This document shows positions 7,772-14,013 of a stretch of DNA of 14,013 nucleotides, piece by piece; within the stretch, counting starts at the first letter, position 1, and the number at the start of each line of letters is the position of its first letter. This DNA comes from Deltaproteobacteria bacterium (lineage in GTDB: Bacteria > Myxococcota_A > SURF-8), in the NCBI GenBank assembly GCA_029570245.1, contig JAKQSH010000513.1, positions 1-14,013 of the forward strand, in the 5' to 3' direction. The translations under genes and the position numbers were made by a program. Below the pieces are notes generated by a model. The model was not told where the DNA came from, made no database searches, and was given only the letters and a program-made list of their open reading frames with translations.

Positions 7772-8833
7772 ATGAAACGCACAGGCTTTCTGGCTGCAGC
7801 GGCAGCCGTGTTAATTCTGCCGACGCTGCTATTTGCAGGCAGCTGGGGTTTTAAGGGCTCAAAACCGATCAGCATGGCAGATCATCTTCAGCACCCGCAG
7901 AGCGCCATGAATTACATGGAACAGTGGTCGGGGACGGTCGTTTTCGGAAAAGATCACGATCTGAATTTCAATCTGGTGCACAGTAATCTTACAACCAGCG
8001 GCGACAAGGCTGTTTTCAGAGTCGAATACAACACGCCGGACGGCAGAAAACTTGAGGACTCAAAGCGTTGCACCATCAGTCAGAGCGCTTCGCCGTTCAA
8101 ACTGGCCTGCGGCGACAATCTCATTACCGGCAGCCCGGAAGAAATGATGGTGCGTTTCAAATCCGACAAAATCAGTCTGGCAATGAGTCTGAAGGCTGTT
8201 GCAAAGGCTTTCCGTCCCGGCGACGGACGCTTGACTCATCCGAAAAATACCGGCGACTGGTATGATTTCATGCTGACCATTCCTCGCGGCAAGGCGCTTG
8301 TAAAGCTTAACGAACAGGTGCTTAAAGGTTACGGTTCGGTCGATCACTCCTTCACCAACGCCGGCGTTCATAAGGTTGCAAAGCACTGGATTCGTACCAC
8401 TTATCACGACGAAAAAGTGTCGATTCTTTTTGCGGCCAACATCGCGGATGACAAGCAGACTACCGGCTGGATGAGCGTTTCCACCGACAATGCGAGTTTT
8501 TCAAGCGCCGATCTGAGCCTGGAACTTGCAGATTACTGGCAGGACAAGGACAAGGGCGGTTATTATGCTCCGGCGACGATCAGAATGACGTCACCAGGTG
8601 GTCAGTATCTTAAAATAGAAAACATGCGGTTCAATTCGCGCCGCGACATGCTTTCCGATCTCAGCAAGGTCGAACAATGGGTGGTGCGCAAGTTTTCCGA
8701 TCCGATGCGTTATTCGTTTTCCGGCAATGTGCATATCGGCTGGTCCGGTGGTGATTCACCAGCTGTGGCCCCATCGACCATGCCTGAAACCGTGCGCGAA
8801 GTGGTGGTGCTGACAAAGCAGATGGATAAATAG
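7772..8833 (+). CDS. Exported CrtC/AttH/Svf1-like lipocalin-fold protein (putative)
   Basis: 353 residues with a clear Sec signal peptide: MKR, a hydrophobic run to about residue 21, and probable cleavage after Ala22 (LFA|GS). The rest is soluble and beta-rich. KGYGSVDHSFTN (185-196) followed by a Trp-containing strand and ADDKQTTGWMSV resembles the G-Y-x-D-H-x-x-G core of the two-lobed lipocalin family that includes hydroxyneurosporene hydratase CrtC, AttH and yeast Svf1. The C-terminal FSDPMRYSFSGNVHI also fits. Cys100 and Cys113 could form a disulfide after export. Function is unknown; binding or modifying a lipid-like ligand in the envelope is family-based inference. A purine-rich AAAAGGGA precedes the ATG. 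Monocistronic, with its own promoter candidate and terminator. Confidence 0.55.
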   Translation: MKRTGFLAAAAAVLILPTLLFAGSWGFKGSKPISMADHLQHPQSAMNYMEQWSGTVVFGKDHDLNFNLVHSNLTTSGDKAVFRVEYNTPDGRKLEDSKRCTISQSASPFKLACGDNLITGSPEEMMVRFKSDKISLAMSLKAVAKAFRPGDGRLTHPKNTGDWYDFMLTIPRGKALVKLNEQVLKGYGSVDHSFTNAGVHKVAKHWIRTTYHDEKVSILFAANIADDKQTTGWMSVSTDNASFSSADLSLELADYWQDKDKGGYYAPATIRMTSPGGQYLKIENMRFNSRRDMLSDLSKVEQWVVRKFSDPMRYSFSGNVHIGWSGGDSPAVAPSTMPETVREVVVLTKQMDK

Positions 8834-8861
8834 TCCGGCGTTGCGACAATACGCAGAATTC

Positions 8862-8889
8862 AATGCGCACGCTTCGCGCGCGCATTTTT
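8862..8889 (+). terminator. Rho-independent terminator of the 7772 gene
   Basis: The stem AATGCGC/GCGCATT encloses a further CGC-TTC-GCG mini-stem across one mismatch and ends in five T (8885-8889). It lies 28 bases after the stop codon and just ahead of the pruA promoter. Confidence 0.75.
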
Positions 8890-8905
8890 GCGTCGAAGGC
8901 AATAC

Positions 8906-8934
8906 TTGACACCTTATAGCCGGGTTGCTATTAC
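8906..8934 (+). promoter_or_regulatory. Strong sigma70-type promoter for pruA
   Basis: A perfect TTGACA -35 box (8906-8911), an optimal 17-base spacer, and a TATTAC -10 box (8929-8934). Start of transcription is expected near 8941, leaving a short leader of about 42 bases with no obvious structure. Confidence 0.8.
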
Positions 8935-8982
8935 TTTCGAGCAGGAATTTTCCGATTACTCTTTTCAAGGAGAGGTATTGCT

Positions 8983-10614
8983 ATGACTCTTAGCCTGGCC
9001 AGAACCCCAGTCCCATACAATGAGCCCATAAGAGGATACATGCCCGGATCGCCCGAACGCGCCGAGCTTAAGGAGGCTTACCATGATCTCAAAAATCAGC
9101 AGATCGAAATCCCGATCATCATCGGAGGTCGCGAAATAAGGACCGGCAGCCTCGGAGAATGCCGCGTTCCGCACGATCACAGCATATTGCTGGGTAAGTT
9201 CCATCAGGCCGGAGAGAAAGAAGTGGCGCTGGCCATCGAAGCCGCAGCCGGAGCTAAAAAAGCCTGGGCGGCCATGTCGTGGGAAGATCGCGCATCCATA
9301 TTTCTGCGTGCCGCCGAATTGCTTGCGCACAAATGGCGCGCGACCGTCAATGCCGCCACAATGCTCAACCAGTCGAAAAACATGTTCCAGGCCGAAATAG
9401 ACTCGGCCTGCGAATTGATCGACTTTCTGCGTTTCAACGTATATTACATGACGCAGATAATCTCCGAGCAGCCCGGCTCCGACAAGATGATGTGGAACCG
9501 CCTCGACTACCGCCCGCTGGAAGGCTTCTGCTTTGCTGTGACGCCTTTCAACTTCACGTCGATCGCCGGCAATCTGCCTACCAGTTGCGCTCTTATGGGC
9601 AACACCGTTCTGTGGAAACCAGCCTCGTCAGCGGTGTTCTCCGGCTACAAATTCATGCAGCTGCTGATGGAAGCCGGTCTGCCGGAAGGCGTCATAAACT
9701 TCCTGCCGGGCTCCGGCGGCAAAGTCGGCAACCCGATAATAAAACACCCGGACCTGGCTGGCGTGCATTTTACCGGTTCGACCGCTACTTTCCAGAACAT
9801 GTGGAGGACCATAGGCGAAAACATTGCAAGCTATCGCACATATCCGCGCATCGTCGGCGAAACGGGCGGCAAGGATTTCATACTGGCGCACAAATCCGCC
9901 AATCTCGAAGCGCTGGTGGTCGCCACTGTTCGCGGTGCCTTCGAGTATCAGGGGCAGAAGTGCTCCGCAGCCAGCCGAGCCTATATCCCGTCGAATCTCT
10001 GGCCGCAGTACGTAAAACGCGTTCAGGAAGAAACCGCACGTCTGAAAGTCGGCGATGTAATCGACCCCACAACCTTCATGGGCGCAGTTATCGACGAAGC
10101 CGCGTTCAAGAGTATTACGGCTTATATCGACTACGCGAAGAACGCTCCCGACGCGGAAATCATTGCGGGCGGCGGTTACGACTCTTCAAAGGGCTGGTTT
10201 ATTCAGCCGACGGTTATTGCAACCACCAACCCGAAATTCAAGACCATGGTCGAGGAAATTTTCGGACCGGTTATTACCATATACAAATATCCCGAAAACG
10301 AATGGCGTGAGACGCTGAAGCTGCTTGACGAAACTTCGCCTTATGCTCTTACCGGTGCGGTTTTCTCGAACGACCGTTACGCCACAATTGAAGCGCTGGA
10401 AGAATTGCGAAACGCAGCCGGCAACTTCTACATCAACGACAAACCGACCGGTGCTGTGGTGGGCCAGCAGCCCTTCGGCGGTGCTCGCGCGTCGGGCACC
10501 AACGACAAAGCCGGTTCGGCGCTTAACCTCATGCGCTGGACTTCGCCGCGCGCCATCAAAGAAAATTTCCTGCCGCCTGAAACCGTGGCTTACCCTTATA
10601 TGAAGGAAGATTGA
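8983..10614 (+). CDS. pruA: 1-pyrroline-5-carboxylate dehydrogenase (glutamate semialdehyde dehydrogenase)
   Basis: A 543-residue NAD-dependent aldehyde dehydrogenase oxidising L-glutamate gamma-semialdehyde (from P5C) to glutamate, the second step of proline catabolism. The active site is complete: VTPFN with oxyanion Asn190, WKPA (211-214), FTGST (263-267), general base Glu293 in GETGGKD, nucleophile Cys327 in YQGQKCSA, and EIFGPV (425-430). The long N-terminus with NEPIRGYMPGSPER, the QKCSAASRAY context and the C-terminal PFGGARASGTNDKAG are typical of the mitochondrial-type (ALDH4A1-like) stand-alone enzyme, not the C-terminal domain of PutA. AAGGAGAGG precedes the ATG. It is read from a strong promoter with a lipoprotein gene behind it; a probable amine dehydrogenase follows 0.9 kb downstream. 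Confidence 0.95.
   Translation: MTLSLARTPVPYNEPIRGYMPGSPERAELKEAYHDLKNQQIEIPIIIGGREIRTGSLGECRVPHDHSILLGKFHQAGEKEVALAIEAAAGAKKAWAAMSWEDRASIFLRAAELLAHKWRATVNAATMLNQSKNMFQAEIDSACELIDFLRFNVYYMTQIISEQPGSDKMMWNRLDYRPLEGFCFAVTPFNFTSIAGNLPTSCALMGNTVLWKPASSAVFSGYKFMQLLMEAGLPEGVINFLPGSGGKVGNPIIKHPDLAGVHFTGSTATFQNMWRTIGENIASYRTYPRIVGETGGKDFILAHKSANLEALVVATVRGAFEYQGQKCSAASRAYIPSNLWPQYVKRVQEETARLKVGDVIDPTTFMGAVIDEAAFKSITAYIDYAKNAPDAEIIAGGGYDSSKGWFIQPTVIATTNPKFKTMVEEIFGPVITIYKYPENEWRETLKLLDETSPYALTGAVFSNDRYATIEALEELRNAAGNFYINDKPTGAVVGQQPFGGARASGTNDKAGSALNLMRWTSPRAIKENFLPPETVAYPYMKED
10603..10609 (+). promoter_or_regulatory. Ribosome binding site supporting a TTG start
   Basis: AAGGAAG lies 8 bases before TTG 10618, inside the last codons of pruA. 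With the in-frame stop at 10612 it fixes the start of the lipoprotein gene. Confidence 0.65.
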
Positions 10615-10617
10615 GCC

Positions 10618-11217
10618 TTGCGTGCAGGAACGCTGATTTTAAGTCTGCTGCTTATAATGTCGATGTTTTCGCTCTGCTCCTGTGGCGGTGATGAAGATTC
10701 CGGCGACGAAGAAGGCGGCGACGAAGACGGCGAAACAGTATGGCTGCCGGACGGCGACGATGAAACTGAGGGCGAAGTCTCCGCCGATGGCGACGGGGAA
10801 CAGCAGATCATCGACCCCGGCAAATCGGACTACGACGGGTACTGGGGCATTCAGGACCTGAATGTTCCCGACTGGTACGGCGCGCGACAGCTGACCGGTT
10901 TGTATCTGGCGGTAAACGGAAAATACATGGCGTGGTGGATGCCGCGCGAAGACATTGTTGGCTGTTCGGGCGTCGATCTTATTCAGATGGACGCTCACAA
11001 GTTCGTGCCGGAAGAAGGTATGGATGTTTGCTGGTACAACTTCGAACTCAACGATCAGGGATATCTGATTCTGTCGTACCGCAGTGTCAATATCGAATCC
11101 ACCGAGCCGGTGCGCTTCCAGTTCAAGAAGATCGACGAGATTCCAGGCTACGATCCGACAAAGTGCGTGGAAGAAAACACCTGTCCCGATTATGGCGAGC
11201 CGCTGGAAATCAATTGA
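10618..11217 (+). CDS. Putative lipoprotein with acidic Asp-Gly linker, unknown function
   Basis: 199 residues starting at TTG, 3 bases after the pruA stop and in the same frame. An ATG start (10657 or 10663) would cut away the signal peptide. Residues 1-21 form a lipoprotein signal with lipobox L19-C20-S21-C22; cleavage before Cys22 is likely. Residues 23-70 are an acidic linker rich in Gly, Asp and Glu with DGD motifs, echoing the stalk of the surface protein at 2-3709. The remaining 130 residues form a compact domain rich in aromatic residues with four Cys (116, 138, 183, 189), so two disulfides are possible. I do not recognise the domain. Coupling to pruA is clear from spacing, but a functional link to proline breakdown is unproven; it may sense or bind a ligand outside the inner membrane. 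Confidence 0.8.
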   Translation: MRAGTLILSLLLIMSMFSLCSCGGDEDSGDEEGGDEDGETVWLPDGDDETEGEVSADGDGEQQIIDPGKSDYDGYWGIQDLNVPDWYGARQLTGLYLAVNGKYMAWWMPREDIVGCSGVDLIQMDAHKFVPEEGMDVCWYNFELNDQGYLILSYRSVNIESTEPVRFQFKKIDEIPGYDPTKCVEENTCPDYGEPLEIN

Positions 11218-11239
11218 AAAAAAACAGGTGAAACAGATC

Positions 11240-11276
11240 GTGAAAGCCCGGCCTGAAGACCGGGCTTTCACTTTTT
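11240..11276 (+). terminator. Rho-independent terminator of the pruA-lipoprotein unit
   Basis: A perfect 12-bp stem GTGAAAGCCCGG/CCGGGCTTTCAC (11240-11251 with 11260-11271), an 8-base loop and five T. It begins 22 bases after the lipoprotein stop. The strength of this stem argues that the next gene relies on its own promoter. Confidence 0.95.
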
Positions 11277-11384
11277 GGGATATATCTGGAAACGATTCAG
11301 GGGAATATTGAACTGAATTCTGGCGCTTGGAATTGGTGCATGTCAATACCGAGAAAAATTTCTTTCTTTTATGCAAGCTCGTCC

Positions 11385-11413
11385 TTGACAAAAAGATGTC
11401 TTAAGCAGAGAAT
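11385..11413 (+). promoter_or_regulatory. Sigma70-type promoter for the oxidoreductase operon
   Basis: A perfect TTGACA (11385-11390), a 17-base spacer and GAGAAT (11408-11413, four of six consensus bases). Transcription should start near 11420. The -35 box and spacing match the pruA promoter; the weaker -10 box is overlapped by an inverted repeat, suggesting regulated use. Confidence 0.75.
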
Positions 11414-11420
11414 CCTGCTT
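11403..11420. promoter_or_regulatory. Inverted repeat over the -10 box, probable operator
   Basis: AAGCAG-N6-CTGCTT: perfect 6-base arms, 12 bases centre to centre, spanning the -10 hexamer and the predicted transcription start. The spacing suits a dimeric helix-turn-helix repressor. No regulator gene is in the window. Confidence 0.5.
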
Positions 11421-11462
11421 GCATTTGCGGTTCTTTCATATCAATCAACCTGTTCAAGGGTC

Positions 11463-11513
11463 GATATTCCGGTAGATGGTTTTTCTGCGGTTTCAGGTGA
11501 CCGCCCGGATATC
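11463..11513 (+). promoter_or_regulatory. Potential structured mRNA leader
   Basis: The outer helix pairs GATAT-(T)-CCGG (11463-11472, one bulged T) with CCGGATATC (11505-11513). A 14-base one-sided bulge leads to an inner helix GCGGT/ACCGC (11487-11491 with 11500-11504) that abuts the outer one on its 3' side, with an 8-base loop. The fold ends 11 bases before AGGAGG. A competing self-palindrome CGGATATCCG (11506-11515) could break it. I match it to no known riboswitch class. Confidence 0.35.
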
Positions 11514-11537
11514 CGATAAGCCCCAGGAGGTTTTTTT

Positions 11538-13646
11538 ATGGGCTATGTCAAGGCTCATCCCATCGTAAATGAGGAGCATGGCCGTATCGTTTCTTTCAAA
11601 TTCCAGGACCGTATTTTAGAGGGCCGCGAGGGTGAACCCGTCACCAGCGCCCTGGTCGCAAACAACATCTGGACATTCAGCAGACATTATAAAGATGGCG
11701 CTCCGCAGTCGCTTTTCTGCGCCAACGGGCAGTGCTCGAAATGCATGCTGCTTATCGACGGCGAAGCCCGCAAAGGCTGTGTGACTCCGCTGGTCGAAGG
11801 CATGCAGGTTGAGCCGCTCGAAAAACTGGCCGTTCCGCCGCTGCAGCACAAAGACGGAAAGTATGCCGACATCGAAGAATACAGAGTCGATGCATTGATT
11901 GTGGGAGCCGGTCCGGCTGGATTGAGCGCGGCTGCGGTTCTGGGTGGAGCCGGGGCCTCAGTGCTCGTCATTGATGACAAAGACAGCGTTGGCGGCAAAC
12001 TGGTATTACAGACTCACAATTTCTTTGGCTCTGTCAAAGACTGTTTCGCCGGTACGCGCGGAATCGACATCGCCGTCAAGCTCGAAAAGCAGCTTGGTGG
12101 AATGAAGAACGTCGGCGTTATGACTTCGTCGGTCGCAATCGGTGCTTTCGCAGACGGCGTCGTCGGCGTCGTGAGCGAAGGTCGGCGCTATCTGAAAGTA
12201 CAGCCAAGAATACTTATCGTTGCAACCGGGGCGCGTGAGAACACTCTGCCTCTTGAGGGTTTCGATCTGCCCGGTGTATTCGGCGCCGGTGCTTTCCAGA
12301 CGCTGGTCAACCGCGATATGGTGCGTTGTTCTGATCGCCTTTTCATTGTGGGCGGCGGCAACGTGGGGCTTATCGCCGCTTACCATGCGCTTCAGGCCGG
12401 AATGAACGTGGTCGGCCTGTGCGAGGCCATGCCGCAGTTCGGCGGCTATCGCGTACATGCCGACAAAATTGCCAGGCTTGGTGTGCCGCTTTATCTCAAA
12501 CACGCCGCCATATGCGCCCATGGTAAAGAAAAAGTCGAATCCGTCACCATCGCCCAGGTCGATGATAAATTCCGCCCGGTCATGGGCAGCGAACGCAGTT
12601 TCCCTGTGGATGCGATTCTGGTTGCAGTTGGATTGAATCCCATTAACGAGCTTTACAATCAGGCTGTAGAAGCCGGAATAACAGTGCTTACTGCGGGCGA
12701 CGCACAGGAAATCGCCGAAGCTTCCGCCGCCATGTTTTCCGGTCGCCTGACCGGGGCGGATGCGCTTGAAAAACTCGGTCTGCCGATGCCGCCGGAAATG
12801 GCCGCCGAAATCGGCGGCTGGCCGCAGATGATGGAAATTCTGCGCGCCCGACCCGGAAAATCACATGAACTTACGCCGCCTCCGACAAATCCGGTATACC
12901 CGCGTCTTTTCTGCACTCAGGAAATTCCATGCGATCCGTGTCGCGCGGCCTGCCCCAAAGGCTCCATAACGCTTTCCGGCGATTGCGGCAATATCCTTGA
13001 TCCTCCGATGTTTGAAGGCGAATGCACCGCCTGTACGCGTTGCGTCGCGGCCTGTCCCGGCCTTGCAATTACACTGGTCGATCGCAGAAAAGAAGCCGAA
13101 GACGGTTATACTCTTGTCACACTGCCCTACGAACTGCCGCAGGTTCCGCAACCCGGAGATGAACTTCCGCTGACGGATATGAACGGTGGCGTGATCGGCA
13201 GCGGCAAAGTCATTAAAACAGCCGACAAAAAGTGGCAGGATCGCCGCATTTTGATTACGCTGGCTGTCGCACCGGCTCTGGCCGACGATGTCGCCGGCGT
13301 GCGTGTGCAGAACCCGGAAGAAATTCTGCACGAAATAAAACCGGCTCTGCTGCCGCAGAAAACCGCCGATGATTCGATAGTATGCCTCTGCGAGCGTGTC
13401 ACCGCCGGGGAAATCCGCCGCGCAGTGCGCGAAGGTTTGCGGGATCGTAATCAACTCAAGGCCATTCGCCTTGGAATGGGGTCGTGTGGCGGGGGAACCT
13501 GTGGCCCGAATGTGCGCCGCATTCTGCGCGAAGAAGGCTGCTGTGACGAACTCGACATGAAAACCCGCCCGCGTCCGCTGGTGTTCGAAACTCCGCTGGG
13601 TGTTTTTGCCGGCGACATGAAAGACATTCTGGACGAAGAGAAATAA
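11538..13646 (+). CDS. FAD/iron-sulfur oxidoreductase, fused alpha-type subunit of an amine (proline?) dehydrogenase
   Basis: 702 residues, no signal peptide. Domains: an N-terminal [2Fe-2S] fold with Cys61, 66, 69 and 81 (HcnA / sarcosine oxidase alpha type); a two-dinucleotide flavoprotein core with GAGPAG (123-128) for FAD and VGGGNVG (271-277) for a second nucleotide; an inserted ferredoxin-like part with C459-x5-C465-x2-C468-x3-C472-P and C496-x2-C499-x2-C502-x3-C506-P, predicted to hold two [4Fe-4S] clusters; and a C-terminal BFD-like [2Fe-2S] domain with Cys616, 618, 650 and 655. This architecture belongs with the alpha subunits of dye-linked proline dehydrogenase, HcnAB, opine oxidase and hydroxyproline dehydrogenase. 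AGGAGG lies 7 bases before the ATG. The next gene, one base after the stop, is the expected DAO-type catalytic partner. With pruA nearby, proline or hydroxyproline is the best substrate guess; sarcosine, glycine or opines remain possible. Confidence 0.85.
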   Translation: MGYVKAHPIVNEEHGRIVSFKFQDRILEGREGEPVTSALVANNIWTFSRHYKDGAPQSLFCANGQCSKCMLLIDGEARKGCVTPLVEGMQVEPLEKLAVPPLQHKDGKYADIEEYRVDALIVGAGPAGLSAAAVLGGAGASVLVIDDKDSVGGKLVLQTHNFFGSVKDCFAGTRGIDIAVKLEKQLGGMKNVGVMTSSVAIGAFADGVVGVVSEGRRYLKVQPRILIVATGARENTLPLEGFDLPGVFGAGAFQTLVNRDMVRCSDRLFIVGGGNVGLIAAYHALQAGMNVVGLCEAMPQFGGYRVHADKIARLGVPLYLKHAAICAHGKEKVESVTIAQVDDKFRPVMGSERSFPVDAILVAVGLNPINELYNQAVEAGITVLTAGDAQEIAEASAAMFSGRLTGADALEKLGLPMPPEMAAEIGGWPQMMEILRARPGKSHELTPPPTNPVYPRLFCTQEIPCDPCRAACPKGSITLSGDCGNILDPPMFEGECTACTRCVAACPGLAITLVDRRKEAEDGYTLVTLPYELPQVPQPGDELPLTDMNGGVIGSGKVIKTADKKWQDRRILITLAVAPALADDVAGVRVQNPEEILHEIKPALLPQKTADDSIVCLCERVTAGEIRRAVREGLRDRNQLKAIRLGMGSCGGGTCGPNVRRILREEGCCDELDMKTRPRPLVFETPLGVFAGDMKDILDEEK

Positions 13647-13647
13647 A

Positions 13648-14013
13648 ATGCCGTCTGTAAATTACGATGTTGTAATAATCGGAGCCGGTTCCATCGGCAC
13701 GCCCGCCGCATTGTACTGTGCCCGCGCCGGTCTTAAGGTTCTGGTGCTGGAAGCCGCTCATGCTGCAGCGCAGGGACAGGCCAAGCGCGCCATAGGCGGC
13801 ATACGCGCCACTCACTCCGAACCGGCGAAAATCAAGCTCACAATGGAAGCGCGGGAAATATTCGCAAACTTTCAGAACGAAACCGGGCGGACTATTCACT
13901 GGAACAGAGGCGGTTATCTTTTTCCGGCTTTCGCCGACAAGGAAGAAAAGACACTGAAGGACGTTCTGAAGATTCAGCAGAATCTTGGTCTGGACATCGA
14001 ATGGATAGGCCCG
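13648..14013 (+). CDS. DAO-family FAD oxidoreductase, probable catalytic beta subunit (3' end outside window)
   Basis: 122 residues are visible and the frame is open to the window end. YDVVIIGAGSIGTPAALYCA (6-25) is a textbook Rossmann FAD motif (GxGxxG), followed by the acidic strand end VLVLEA. GQAKRAIGGIRATHSEPAK then resembles the flavin-contacting loop of DAO-type amine oxidases (sarcosine oxidase beta, HcnC, dye-linked proline dehydrogenase beta). The ATG lies one base after the TAA of the previous gene, with a purine-rich GAAGAGAAA ahead, so the two are cotranscribed and probably made in fixed ratio. By family analogy it oxidises the amine and passes electrons to the iron-sulfur partner. 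The substrate cannot be told from this fragment. Confidence 0.85.
   Translation, partial: MPSVNYDVVIIGAGSIGTPAALYCARAGLKVLVLEAAHAAAQGQAKRAIGGIRATHSEPAKIKLTMEAREIFANFQNETGRTIHWNRGGYLFPAFADKEEKTLKDVLKIQQNLGLDIEWIGP

Larger units (their letters stand above)
11218..11537 (+). other. Intergenic region holding terminator, promoter, operator-like repeat and leader
   Basis: 320 bases without a gene. From left to right: the terminator of the pruA unit (11240-11276), about 100 AT-rich bases with nothing recognisable, a strong promoter (11385-11413) with an inverted repeat on its -10 box, and a leader of about 118 bases that can fold (11463-11513) before the ribosome site AGGAGG (11525-11530). Confidence 0.8.

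Noticed and set aside
9279..10310. A 343-codon frame inside pruA in another frame
   Set aside because: The product is rich in Arg, Ser and His without domains, and pruA is complete and certain in its own frame.
10639..11391. A 250-codon minus-strand frame across the lipoprotein gene and its terminator
   Set aside because: It would run through the strong terminator stem, and the plus-strand gene has a clear lipoprotein signal and operon position.

Overview
The window looks like chromosomal DNA of a Gram-negative, heterotrophic bacterium, most likely from the Myxococcota or another former deltaproteobacterial lineage. This placement is an inference. It rests on a large mosaic surface protein (lamin-tail domain, thrombospondin type 3 repeats, MopE-type metal-binding repeats, Gly-Gly-Cys/transmembrane/Arg C-terminal sorting tail), a lipoprotein with an Asp-Gly-Asp linker, an RdgC homologue and a mitochondrial-type P5C dehydrogenase. 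No rRNA, tRNA, IS element, phage gene or CRISPR array is visible. Gene density is normal and all genes read in clean frames.

Layout. (1) 2-3709, plus strand: the 3' part of a giant secreted cysteine-rich protein whose start lies before the window. It ends at a bidirectional terminator (3738-3766) shared with the convergent minus-strand block. (2) 3787-7537, minus strand: cstA (carbon starvation protein A family transporter) with its own terminator, then rdgC and pcp (pyroglutamyl-peptidase I) packed as a probable two-gene unit. (3) 7772-8833, plus strand: an exported CrtC/AttH/Svf1-like beta-barrel protein, divergent from cstA. (4) 8906-11276, plus strand: a strong sigma70-type promoter, pruA (P5C dehydrogenase), a lipoprotein gene with a TTG start immediately after it, and a strong terminator. 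(5) 11277-14013, plus strand: a second strong promoter with an inverted repeat over its -10 box, a foldable leader, a 702-residue flavin/iron-sulfur oxidoreductase, and the start of a DAO-family FAD oxidoreductase gene running off the window.

How they fit together. Blocks 4 and 5 read as a proline (or hydroxyproline) oxidation module without PutA. The 702-residue protein plus the DAO subunit resemble the heteromeric dye-linked proline dehydrogenase / HcnABC / sarcosine oxidase / opine oxidase superfamily, and PruA would convert the resulting glutamate semialdehyde to glutamate. CstA (peptide or pyruvate uptake) and Pcp (removal of N-terminal pyroglutamate from peptides) fit the same amino-acid and peptide theme. 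The most interesting points are the four-cluster fused oxidoreductase beside pruA, its structured leader and operator-like repeat, and the mosaic surface protein with three nested tandem-repeat systems.
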